A stretch of 30,818 nt of DNA from Ruminococcus sp. (lineage in GTDB: Bacteria > Bacillota > Clostridia > Oscillospirales > Ruminococcaceae). The translations under genes were made by a program, and so were the position numbers. The DNA lies in contig JAIDNR010000356.1 in the NCBI GenBank assembly GCA_029063695.1, forward strand, positions 1-30,818. Reading direction: 5' to 3'. Under the pieces are notes generated by a model that did not search any database, had not been told where the DNA came from, and saw only the letters and a list, made by a program, of their open reading frames with translations. Below, one piece after another: positions 1 to 8,100 of this stretch (position 1 is the first letter of the stretch; every line of letters starts with the position of its first letter).

Positions 1-47
1 TGCAAGAGTTATATACATTTTTTTTGCGAAAAAGTAAAAATTATCTG

Positions 48-66
48 AAATTCATTTTGTGAATTT
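48..66. repeat. 7-5-7 perfect inverted repeat at left edge
   Basis: AAATTCA (48-54) and TGAATTT (60-66) form a perfect inverted repeat with a 5-base spacer in AT-rich non-coding sequence. It could be an operator for a gene to the left of the window. This is inference; no neighbouring gene is visible here. Confidence 0.35.
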
Positions 67-107
67 ATACAAATATCGAAAAAATTTTTATGCATTTATA
101 CAAATAT
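63..107. repeat. 14-bp direct repeat, two copies
   Basis: ATTTATACAAATAT occurs at 63-76 and again at 94-107, 31 bp apart, close to three helical turns. The stretch from 1 to 181 holds no gene that I can support: it contains these repeats, the inverted repeat at 48-66, and a TATAAT at 151-156 inside a short CCGTT/AACGG palindrome without a convincing -35. The repeats may be regulator sites for a gene outside the window. Confidence 0.5.
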
Positions 108-194
108 AATTTTTTGATGAAAAAACTGCACATCTGCCCTGAAAATCCGTTATAATAAACGGAGTATTATTACCAAAACAAAAATCCGCCGTAT

Positions 195-296
195 TTAGTT
201 CAATACTCATAAAGAAGTTTAAGCCCCGAAGCAATTATTGATAACTGCTTCGGGGCTTATTGTTAATATTCGATTACTCGCATAAATAAGAATTTA
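195..296. repeat. Cassette end block A, copy 1
   Basis: 102 bp, 99 of them identical to 27412-27513. It ends exactly on the TAA stop codon (294-296) of the hydrolase gene. It contains the 15-bp terminal inverted repeat (206-220), a 14-bp GC-rich hairpin (220-259), and an AT-rich tail. The differences are single substitutions only. Confidence 0.95.
220..259. terminator. GC-rich hairpin in block A, copy 1
   Basis: AAGCCCCGAAGCA (221-233) pairs perfectly with TGCTTCGGGGCTT (246-258), extended by T220-A259, with a 12-base loop. It lies 35 bases past the hydrolase stop codon, where an intrinsic terminator is expected. The downstream tract is only moderately U-rich on either strand, so a role as a structured end recognised by a mobilising enzyme is also possible. 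Confidence 0.7.
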
Positions 297-1058
297 TTGC
301 ATTAGAAAATCCAAACTTACATTATAAAACTTTTCAAAGTTTGTAATCATAGCAGGGTGGTCACCTGTATCAAACAGATATATTTTGCCATGTCCGATTT
401 TTTTTAGCATTTCTCCGTAAACATTTTCAAAATAATTATCAGACAAGCTATACATGAACTTATCTTCTTTGCTACCTGTCAGAAGAATGTCAGCTTTCAA
501 CAAGTTAAATGGTCTGTGAAAAAAACAACCTGTTTCATTTTTATGCCTTATAATAGCAGCAGTATCGTTGTCCACGACCTTTTCCCAATCAGAACCATGC
601 ATATATGCGTAGAACGCTCTTGCATTACTATCCGCTTTAGCTTCTTCACGGTTTTTCAGAAGATTTATGGTAAAATCTTTATTTGCATTTTCTCCCTCAA
701 AACTATCGGCAATAACTTTGCTTACAAGCTCTGGTGCTTCCAAAGCAACGTTAATAGCAACAATAGCTCCACCGCTACTGCCTATTATGCTTACGTCTGT
801 ATATTGTTTTTCTTTTAGAAAAGCAATAACCTGCTGTGCCTCATAAAACCATAAATCTGAGGGAAATTCACTTAATCTGTCCGATTTGCCGTGACCCAGG
901 AAGTCGATAAGTATTACCTTGAAGTTTTTACTATATTTTTTTGAAACTTCTGTATACATATTTGAAGAAGCTGTATTCCCGTGAAGAAAAAGCAAAGGTG
1001 TTCCGCTGCCAATTTCGTCATAAAAGATATGTTTATTGTTATAAACAAAATAGCTCAT
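294..1058 (-). CDS. Alpha/beta hydrolase (cassette 1 cargo)
   Basis: A 254-residue cytoplasmic alpha/beta-hydrolase-fold protein with no signal peptide. The oxyanion-side HG motif is at H26-G27 (FLHGNT). The nucleophile elbow is G93-S-S-G-G97 with S95 as the likely catalytic serine. D199 (GSKEDKF) and H234 (DTGDHP) complete a plausible triad. The substrate cannot be told from sequence; such proteins include esterases, lipases and haloperoxidase-like enzymes. The start follows AGGAGG, 7 bases upstream. The gene is read from the consensus promoter in block B and ends at the border of block A. By eye it is more AT-rich than the housekeeping genes nearby, which fits acquired cargo. Confidence 0.88.
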   Translation of the reverse strand: MSYFVYNNKHIFYDEIGSGTPLLFLHGNTASSNMYTEVSKKYSKNFKVILIDFLGHGKSDRLSEFPSDLWFYEAQQVIAFLKEKQYTDVSIIGSSGGAIVAINVALEAPELVSKVIADSFEGENANKDFTINLLKNREEAKADSNARAFYAYMHGSDWEKVVDNDTAAIIRHKNETGCFFHRPFNLLKADILLTGSKEDKFMYSLSDNYFENVYGEMLKKIGHGKIYLFDTGDHPAMITNFEKFYNVSLDFLMQ

Positions 1059-1118
1059 ATATAAATCCTCCTAAAAAGTTATCATGTTGCGTTTAAATTC
1101 CGATTTATCTTAGCAATA

Positions 1119-1147
1119 ATTATACATCAAAGCAGTTACATTGTCAA
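1119..1147 (-). promoter_or_regulatory. Perfect sigma-A promoter of cassette 1
   Basis: On the minus strand TTGACA (1147-1142), a 17-base spacer and TATAAT (1124-1119) match the housekeeping consensus at all twelve positions. The promoter is oriented into the hydrolase gene. The same promoter with one spacer change drives cassette 2. Confidence 0.9.
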
Positions 1148-1153
1148 TAGAAA

Positions 1154-1194
1154 CGCCATAGCACTTTTGACTGAAAATCATAAGTACTATGGCG
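1154..1194 (-). terminator. Hairpin in block B, copy 1
   Basis: CGCCATAG...CTATGGCG forms the base of a 13-bp stem (arms 1154-1166 and 1182-1194). On the minus strand the stem has a single G-U pair and is followed by TTTCTATT. It lies about 40 bases after the M23 gene stop codon and just upstream of the cassette promoter, so it would insulate the cassette from upstream transcription. Confidence 0.65.
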
Positions 1195-1235
1195 AAAACT
1201 TCTTTATGAGCACCCGTCTTTTCGGCGGATTTGTT

Positions 1236-2522
1236 TTACATCATATTTTCGATAACTTTCTTTCTCATATCAGCCATATCAAAAACATCAACGACAGAAT
1301 CTCTGTTCAAATCAGCACTTGCGTACTGTTCCGCAGTAAATACTCCGCTGTTGAGAAGATACTTCTGCAAAAGAACGAGGTCGGAAACATTGACATATCC
1401 GTCTGAATTTATATCACCGATTTTTTCATCATCATATTCGCCCACATAGAAAACAGAACTTATAAGCGTGAACTTCTGTCCGGTTTCGTCCTCAGCCTCA
1501 ATTTTATAGACATAAGAACCCGAACTTAATCTGTTGAATGTAATCTGTCTGTCAAATTCGCCTGATAAATCATAACTGAATCTGCCTGATAATTCCTCTG
1601 CAACAAAAACAGGAGTCACACCGTCGTTCTCATAAATACCGCCCCATACTTTATTGATAGGCAAAGCGGAATTTATAATACCCTTTATGCTGAATTTTGA
1701 ACCAATATCAAATGTACCCTGTGGAATATTTGCACCAGAAATGTTCATATCCGATGAAATTTCACCTGTTTTTTCAAGATATTCCATAGCACAACAGCCT
1801 GTTATTCCATTATACTCAATGTGTGCCCATACGCCGTCGGATTTTATAACTTTCACTTCTGCATTCGGCGTAATACTTCCAATAACATCAGAATCGGTAC
1901 TGTGACCATTTCTTATATTCAGGTATGTATCGACTCCATGAGTAGTATAAGTGCCTGCATAATCAGTACTACAGTCGCAGTCAGAAGGTGTATTGTTGTT
2001 TGAATGACCACCGCTGTATGTGAAGTAAGTAAGAGGGTCATAGTAGGTTATATATGGAGTACCGCCTAAAAGCGTATCGCATATACCAAAATGAAGATGA
2101 TTTCCGCTTGCAACACCCGTACTTCCGACATAACCGATAACATCGCCCTGCTTTACATTTTGTCCGCTGTAAACAGCCATAGAGGAACAGTGTGAATAGA
2201 ATGTATATACACCCAAATCTTCATGCCACAGAATAATAAGATAACCATAAGCGTCCCGCCAGTCAGCAGAGATACATACACCATCACAAGCAGCATATAT
2301 ATTTGAGCCATAATCCGCAGGAATATCAATGGCATTATGAGCAGACGAATTGCCATAATTTCTGCTTGAATCAAAATATGTTGTAATATTCTTATATGAT
2401 TCATCAAGCGGCCATAAAGCTGTACCATAAGCCTCTGCACTCACTCCTGTCATATTGCAGACAGGAAGTGCAAGCATAAAAGCTGACAGCAAAGCGGCAG
2501 ACGATTTTTTCAATATGCCCAT
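1236..2522 (-). CDS. Secreted M23 (LytM-type) peptidase with SH3b and dockerin domains
   Basis: 428 residues. A signal peptide (about 1-29, cleavage near VSA-EA) is followed by an M23 zinc metallopeptidase domain (about 40-165) with H62-x3-D66, H111 and the H142-L-H144 motif. Then come a bacterial SH3 domain (about 195-250), an Ig-like region (about 265-362) and a C-terminal type I dockerin (about 368-427) with two calcium loops (GDINSDGYVNVSD and ADLNRDSVVDVFD). M23 enzymes cleave peptidoglycan cross-bridges, and the dockerin should dock it to a cohesin scaffoldin on the cell surface. The start at 2522 is preferred over an in-frame ATG 21 bases upstream because GGGGAAAGG lies at proper distance and the proS stop comes only 2 bases before. 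It is probably cotranscribed with proS. Confidence 0.9.
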   Translation of the reverse strand: MGILKKSSAALLSAFMLALPVCNMTGVSAEAYGTALWPLDESYKNITTYFDSSRNYGNSSAHNAIDIPADYGSNIYAACDGVCISADWRDAYGYLIILWHEDLGVYTFYSHCSSMAVYSGQNVKQGDVIGYVGSTGVASGNHLHFGICDTLLGGTPYITYYDPLTYFTYSGGHSNNNTPSDCDCSTDYAGTYTTHGVDTYLNIRNGHSTDSDVIGSITPNAEVKVIKSDGVWAHIEYNGITGCCAMEYLEKTGEISSDMNISGANIPQGTFDIGSKFSIKGIINSALPINKVWGGIYENDGVTPVFVAEELSGRFSYDLSGEFDRQITFNRLSSGSYVYKIEAEDETGQKFTLISSVFYVGEYDDEKIGDINSDGYVNVSDLVLLQKYLLNSGVFTAEQYASADLNRDSVVDVFDMADMRKKVIENMM

Positions 2523-2524
2523 AA

Positions 2525-3967
2525 TCAATATGCCTTTCCCCAATAAACCATATGTTTTGCAGGTTTACCACAGCAAACACAGACTCCCGAAATTTTTTCC
2601 TGCATAAACGGAATACAGCGTGAGCCGACACCTGTTTTCTCCTTGACATCATCTTCGCATGATTCTTCACCACACCACATAGCCTTGATAAAGCCGTCAC
2701 CGTTTTCGGCAAGAGCGTTATTGATTTCATCAATTGAAGTGCAGGCATAAGTACGATTATTCATATTGTCAAGAGCTTTCTGGTACATACCATCATGAGC
2801 TTCCTTGAGTTTCTGAGCAACGGCGGATTCAAGTTCATCAAGTGAAACAGTAGCCTTTTCACTATTCCAGCGTGAAGCAATAACACACTGACCGTTTTCA
2901 ATATCCTTAGGGCCAATCTCAACACGGACAGGAACGCCTTTCATTTCGTATTCAGCGAATTTCCAGCCGGGTGAATTATCACTGTCATCAAGTTTTACAC
3001 GAAGTCTGGCAGATTTAAGACGTTCAAAGAGTTCGTTTGCTTTATCAAGTACGCCCTCTTTATGCTGTGCAATAGGAATAATGACAGCCTGAACAGGAGC
3101 AACAGCCGGCGGCAGGACAAGACCGTTATCGTCGCCGTGAGTCATGATAACCGCACCAATAAGACGTGTAGTAACTCCCCAGCTTGTCTGATGCGGGAAT
3201 ACACGTTTATTTTCCTTATCTGTATATTCAATACCGAAAGCCTTTGCAAAACCGTCACCGAAATAATGCGAAGTACCTGCCTGCAAAGCCTTGCCGTCGT
3301 GCATAAGAGCCTCAATAGCGTATGTTGAGACAGCACCAGCAAACTTATCGCTTTCGGTCTTTCTTCCCTTAACTACAGGCATAGCAAGTGATTCTTCACA
3401 GAACTGTGCATAAACATTGAGCATTTTTTCTGTTTCTATAACAGCCTCTTCAGCTGTAGCATGAATAGTGTGACCCTCCTGCCAGAGAAATTCCCTTGAA
3501 CGCAGGAACGGACGAGTAGTCTTTTCCCAGCGTACAACACTTACCCACTGATTATAGAGTTTAGGCAAATCACGGTAAGAGTGTACAATATTTGCATAAT
3601 GCTCACAGAAAAGTGTTTCGGAAGTAGGACGGACACAGAGCCTGTCCTCAAGTTTTTCACTTCCACCGTGAGTAACCCATGCAACTTCGGGAGCAAATCC
3701 CTCTACATGGTCTTTCTCTTTCTGTAAGAGACTTTCGGGAATAAACATAGGCATACATACATTTTCGTGACCTGTAGCCTTGAACATTCTGTCAAGAATA
3801 TGCTGTATATTCTCCCATATTGCGTAACCATAAGGACGGATAACCATACAGCCCTTTACGCTTGTATATTCAACAAGTTCTGCTTTTTTGCATATATCAG
3901 TATACCACTGAGCAAAATCTTCTTCCATAGAAGTAATAGCAGTAACCATTTTTTTATCTTTTGCCAT
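2525..3967 (-). CDS. proS: Prolyl-tRNA synthetase, short eukaryote/archaeal-like type
   Basis: 480 residues; a class II aminoacyl-tRNA synthetase charging tRNA-Pro with proline in the cytoplasm. It is the short type without the editing insertion found in the bacterial-type enzyme. Recognisable parts are the N-terminal TSVKGCMVIRPYGYAIWE region, the motif 2 area (RWEKTTRPFLRSREFLWQEGHT), an anticodon-binding domain from about residue 290, and a C-terminal domain with clustered cysteines (CGEESC, C-V-CC). It ends in GKAY, as is typical of this type. The start ATG follows AGGAAG. It has its own consensus promoter at 4004-4032. Confidence 0.97.
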   Translation of the reverse strand: MAKDKKMVTAITSMEEDFAQWYTDICKKAELVEYTSVKGCMVIRPYGYAIWENIQHILDRMFKATGHENVCMPMFIPESLLQKEKDHVEGFAPEVAWVTHGGSEKLEDRLCVRPTSETLFCEHYANIVHSYRDLPKLYNQWVSVVRWEKTTRPFLRSREFLWQEGHTIHATAEEAVIETEKMLNVYAQFCEESLAMPVVKGRKTESDKFAGAVSTYAIEALMHDGKALQAGTSHYFGDGFAKAFGIEYTDKENKRVFPHQTSWGVTTRLIGAVIMTHGDDNGLVLPPAVAPVQAVIIPIAQHKEGVLDKANELFERLKSARLRVKLDDSDNSPGWKFAEYEMKGVPVRVEIGPKDIENGQCVIASRWNSEKATVSLDELESAVAQKLKEAHDGMYQKALDNMNNRTYACTSIDEINNALAENGDGFIKAMWCGEESCEDDVKEKTGVGSRCIPFMQEKISGVCVCCGKPAKHMVYWGKAY

Positions 3968-4003
3968 TAAAAAACTTCCTTTCTTTTTTAATTTACACCA
4001 TAT

Positions 4004-4032
4004 ATTATATCATGATAATTATGGATTGTCAA
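4004..4032 (-). promoter_or_regulatory. Sigma-A promoter of proS
   Basis: On the minus strand TTGACA (4032-4027), 17 bases, TATAAT (4009-4004). The expected transcript start is about 30 bases upstream of the proS start codon. Confidence 0.85.
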
Positions 4033-4085
4033 TCAGCGGATTTTTTAAATTAAAGTCCGATAATGTGAAAATATTGGTGATAAAG

Positions 4086-4553
4086 CTAAAAAATCATCGT
4101 ATAGTTATCATAATAAGGCTTCACAGCCTCAGGATTTTCGTCGGCATAGGCAAATATTTTTTCGGCAAGACCGCTTTCAAGAAACTCTCTCAGATTATCA
4201 TGATTCTGTCCATGTACTTCCTCACAGAGAGTTGAAACAGCAATAACACGCTTACCGTCCTTTTCCATGATTCTGAAAGGCCATATACGGCAGTCAAACG
4301 GCTTTTCGTCGCCTAAAATACAGCCGTTTTCCGTGAGTGCAGGACAGGAAAATAAATCTTCGTCCGCAAGCTCACCTGCATTGAGCATATACTTATCGCC
4401 GACTTTTACAAATACAGCATTCGGATTAAACACAAGCACCTTGTTTTTAGTTTCCTCGTCAAAAAGCGGAGTTTCCCATATATCGTACCTGTCAAAAATA
4501 CAGCACATTCTGCATTCTGCACACGTTTTTCCGCTGAGTATTTTTTTAATCAA
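4086..4553 (-). CDS. YkgJ-family cysteine cluster protein
   Basis: 155 residues with an N-terminal C11-x2-C14-x2-C17-C18 cluster (CAECRMCC) and further cysteines in CPALTENGC and FDCRIWPFR. This is the layout of the YkgJ/CxxCxxCC family, thought to bind a metal or Fe-S centre; no reaction is established. The start is a TTG with GAGGGTG upstream, and no ATG fits. It follows the GNAT gene by 22 bases on the same strand and is probably cotranscribed with it. Confidence 0.82.
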   Translation of the reverse strand: MIKKILSGKTCAECRMCCIFDRYDIWETPLFDEETKNKVLVFNPNAVFVKVGDKYMLNAGELADEDLFSCPALTENGCILGDEKPFDCRIWPFRIMEKDGKRVIAVSTLCEEVHGQNHDNLREFLESGLAEKIFAYADENPEAVKPYYDNYTMIF

Positions 4554-4575
4554 ATTATCACCCTCTGAATTTTAT

Positions 4576-5025
4576 TTATAACCTTTTTTCCATAACAAAA
4601 TTATTAAGTACAATTCCTTGTCGCTCTACTTGTTGCTCTTTTATAACTTTGTATCCTCTTTTTTCAAAAAATGACTTTGCTGTAACAGAAGCGTGTACAA
4701 TAATTAATTTTTGAGCAGTTCGTTCCAGTTTATCACATATAGCAGTAGCAACACCCTTTTTCTGATAATCTTTATGTATAAACAATCTGTCCAAATATCC
4801 TGTTTTATCTATATCTCCAAAACCTATTATAATATCATCATCAACTGCAACAATACTGTAATGTTCCAGAAATGAAAGATTCCATTTTTCCAAGTCTACC
4901 TGACCCGTTGCCCATACATCTAATTGTTCCTTTGTATAATCCTTTGCATTAATTGTATGAACCGTGTTGTAGAATAATTCTGCTAATTCCTTGCAGTCCG
5001 ATGACTTATATTCTCTGATATTCAT
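4576..5025 (-). CDS. GNAT-family N-acetyltransferase
   Basis: 149 residues with a GNAT fold. It opens MNIREYKSSDCKELAELF, and the acetyl-CoA pyrophosphate-binding segment is DYQKKGVATAICDKL (about residues 87-101, Q/RxxGxA type). The C-terminal ASVTAKSFFEKRGY is typical of small-molecule acetyltransferases of the YafP kind. The acceptor is unknown. AGGAA precedes the ATG. By eye it uses more AT-rich codons than carB next to it and may be an accessory gene, although it lacks the cassette end blocks. Confidence 0.88.
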   Translation of the reverse strand: MNIREYKSSDCKELAELFYNTVHTINAKDYTKEQLDVWATGQVDLEKWNLSFLEHYSIVAVDDDIIIGFGDIDKTGYLDRLFIHKDYQKKGVATAICDKLERTAQKLIIVHASVTAKSFFEKRGYKVIKEQQVERQGIVLNNFVMEKRL

Positions 5026-5058
5026 TATTAATTCCTGTTAAATTTCAGTTATAATCTT

Positions 5059-5091
5059 AAAACTGCACCGAAAATACTCCGATGCAGTTTT
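5059..5091. terminator. Intrinsic terminator after carB
   Basis: AAAACTGCACCG (5059-5070) pairs with CGATGCAGTTTT (5080-5091) in a 12-bp stem with one G-U pair and U-rich flanks. It lies 10 bases past the carB stop codon and separates carB from the GNAT gene. Confidence 0.88.
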
Positions 5092-5100
5092 ATGTTTATG

Positions 5101-8100
5101 TTACTTTATATCGCCGTGATGAGCCTGAAGAGACATAACATCGATATTTTTGTTGTTCCTGATAGCCCTGATACCCTCAACGCTTGCCTTGGCAGCAGCC
5201 ATTGTAGTGATATAAGGCACACGGTGCTTGATAGCAGCCTTACGGATGTAGCTGTCATCGTGAATACTTGACTTTCCGGCAGGAGTGTTGATAATAAGCT
5301 GTATTTCGCCGTTTGCGATTTCATCGGCAATATTCGGTCTGCCCTCGTAAATCTTGAAAATTCTTTCACACGGAATACCTTCCTGTACAAGAAGCTTATA
5401 GCACTTGTGAGTAGCAAGAATCCTGAATCCGATTTCATTGAATCCCTTGGCAATTTCAAGAAGTTCGGGCTTGTCTCTGTCACAGATACTGAGAAGTACA
5501 GTGCCGCTGTCGGGAAGTGCGGTTTTTGTAGCTTCCTGAGCTTTATAGTAAGCTTCGCCGAACGACTTTGAAATACCCAGAACTTCACCTGTTGAACGCA
5601 TTTCAGGTCCGAGAACAGGGTCAACTTCGGGGAACATATTGAACGGGAATACTGCTTCTTTCACGCCATAGTGATTAATCTGTCTGTCCTTGAGTTCAGG
5701 AACAGGAGACGGCTTGCCTGTGAGTGAAGAAGTAATAATTTCAGTTGCAATCTTTACCATGTTAATATCGCATACCTTTGAAACAAGAGGAACAGTTCTT
5801 GATGCACGTGGATTTGCTTCAAGTACATAAACAGTATCGCCCTCAATAGCGTACTGCATATTCATAAGACCGCATACGTTCATTTCAACAGCAATTTTTC
5901 TTGTATATTCCTTGATAGTCTCAACCTGCTTTTCAGTGAGATTCTTTGAAGGCAGAATACAAGCGGAATCGCCTGAGTGTACGCCTGCAAGCTCAATATG
6001 CTCCATGACAGCAGGTACAAAGCAGTGTGTACCGTCGGAAATAGCGTCTGCCTCACACTCTGTAGCGTGATTAAGGAATCGGTCAATAAGAATCGGTCTG
6101 TCGGGAGTTACACCAACAGCGGCATTCATATAAACACGCATCATTTCGTCATCATGAACGATTTCCATTCCACGACCGCCGAGAACATAAGACGGACGAA
6201 CCATAACGGGATAGCCGATTTTGTTTGCGATTTCAATAGCTTCATCGGCATTTACAGCCATACCTGCTTCGGGCATAGGAATTTCGAGTTTGTCCATCAT
6301 TGCACGGAAATGGTCACGGTCTTCTGCAAGGTCAATTGTTTCGGGAGTAGTACCGAGAATATTTACGCCGTATTTTTTAAGGTCATTTGCAAGATTAAGC
6401 GGAGTCTGTCCGCCGAACTGTGCAATAACACCGACAGGCTTTTCCTTGTCATGAATTGCAAGAACATCTTCAAGAGTAAGAGGTTCAAAGTAGAGCTTAT
6501 CGGAAGTATCATAGTCGGTTGAAACAGTTTCAGGATTGCAGTTGACAATAATTGATTCAAAGCCGAGTTTTTTGAGTGCAAGTGCAGCATGAACGCAGCA
6601 GTAGTCAAACTCAATACCCTGACCGATTCTGTTAGGACCGCCGCCAAGAATCATAATCTTGGGTTTATCTATATTAACAGGACTTTTATCCTCATCAAGA
6701 TGATATGTGGAGTAATAATAAGCAGCGTTTTCAGTTCCGCTTACGTGAACACCTTCCCATGCTTCCCTGATACCAAAACCGATGCGTGCATTTCTGATTT
6801 CTTCTTCTGTAACTTCGAGAAGTGAGCTGAGATAGCGGTCTGAGAAACCGTCAAGCTTAGCCTGTTTAAGAACATCTTTTTCAGGAACACTGCCTTTCAT
6901 GGTAAGAAGATTTTCTTCTTCCTGAACGAGTTCGAGCATCTGTTCAAGGAAGTAGTGCTTGATTTTAGTGAGTTCAAATATTTCGTCAACTGTAGCACCC
7001 TTGCGGAGAGCCTCATAGATAACAAACTGACGTTCACTTGTGGGATAGCGAAGCTGTGCAAGAAGTTCATCTTTGGTCATTGAATTGAAATTCTTGGCGA
7101 ATCCCAAACCATAACGACCTGTTTCGAGACTTCTGATAGCTTTCTGGAAAGCCTCTTTATAGGTCTTGCCGATACTCATAACTTCACCGACAGCTCTCAT
7201 CTGAGTACCGAGCTTATCCTCTGCACCCTTGAATTTCTCGAATGCCCAGCGAGCGAACTTGATAACAACATAGTCGCCGTCGGGTACGTACTTATCAAGT
7301 GTACCATACTTTCCGCACGGAATTTCATCAAGCGTAAGACCGCAGGCAAGCATAGCGGAAACAAGAGCAATCGGAAAACCTGTAGCCTTTGATGCAAGTG
7401 CGGAAGAACGTGAAGTTCTCGGATTGATTTCGATAACAACAATACGTCCTGTTTCGGGGTCTCTTGCGAACTGACAGTTACAGCCGCCGATAACTTCAAT
7501 GCTTTCGATGATTTTATAAGACATTTCCTGTAATTTAGCCTGAACATCTTCGGGAATGGTAAGCATAGGAGCAGAGCAGAATGAATCACCTGTATGAACT
7601 CCGATAGGGTCAATATTTTCAATAAAGCAGACTGTAATCTTGTTGTTTGCGGAATCACGGACAACTTCGAGTTCAAGTTCCTCCCAGCCGAAAATACATT
7701 CCTCAACAAGAACCTGACCGACGAGAGAAGCCTGAAGTCCTCTTGCACATACAACTTTGAGTTCATCAACGTTGTAAACCATGCCCCCGCCTGCTCCGCC
7801 CATTGTATATGCAGGACGAAGAACAACAGGATACTTGAGCTTTTCAGCAATTTTAACAGCTTCATCTACTGAGTAAGCAACTTCACTTTTCGGCATACCT
7901 ATACCAAGTGCACTCATAGCATTCTTAAATTCAATTCTGTCCTCACCACGTTCAATGGCATCAACCTGAACGCCAATAACCTGAACGCCGTATTTTTCAA
8001 GAACGCCTGCCTTATCAAGTTCCGAACAGAGATTAAGACCTGACTGTCCGCCGAGATTGGGAAGAAGAGCATCGGGACGCTCTTTTTCAATAATCTGAGT

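Larger units (their letters stand above)
195..1222 (-). mobile_element. Cassette 1: conserved shell with alpha/beta hydrolase cargo
   Basis: A unit of about 1.03 kb defined by comparison with 27412-28150. Its left 102 bp (195-296) and right 128 bp (1095-1222) match the second unit at 99/102 and 121/128 positions with no gaps, whereas everything between is unrelated. On the minus strand the order is hairpin, perfect sigma-A promoter, cargo gene, long GC-rich hairpin. The 15-mer CTCATAAAGAAGTTT at 206-220 recurs inverted at 1196-1210. No transposase, integrase or intron reverse transcriptase lies inside, so movement would need factors acting in trans. That it is mobile is inferred from the swapped cargo and from its placement inside a terminator. 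Confidence 0.7.
1095..1222. repeat. Cassette end block B, copy 1
   Basis: 128 bp, 121 of them identical to 28023-28150 without gaps. On the minus strand it reads, in order, the terminal 15-mer (1210-1196), a 13-bp hairpin (1194-1154), a promoter (1147-1119) and a short leader that stops shortly before the cargo ribosome binding site. Confidence 0.95.
182..1232 (-). terminator. Split intrinsic terminator of the M23 gene, interrupted by cassette 1
   Basis: AAATCCGCCG (182-191) and CGGCGGATTT (1223-1232) are perfect 10-bp inverted complements that directly bracket the conserved cassette. On the minus strand the distal arm reads CGGCGGATTTTTGTTTT, a classic stem arm plus U-tract, and the proximal arm begins 3 bases after the stop codon of the M23 peptidase gene (1236). 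The simplest reading is one terminator hairpin whose loop received the cassette. Complementarity continues outwards (AAAAC/GTTTT) with a 2-base offset. Confidence 0.6.

Noticed and set aside
220..259. Block A hairpin as a classical integron attC site
   Set aside because: The stem is a perfect 14-bp duplex without the extrahelical bases and paired R/L boxes expected of attC, and no integrase is present. An unusual recombination site is not excluded.
4576..5025. GNAT gene as a third cassette
   Set aside because: It is an accessory-type gene, but neither block A nor block B, nor the 15-bp inverted repeat, is found on its flanks.
7197..7865. Long open frames antiparallel or shifted within carB and other large genes
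   Set aside because: They lack ribosome binding sites and recognisable domains, and lie fully inside clearly coding sequence.
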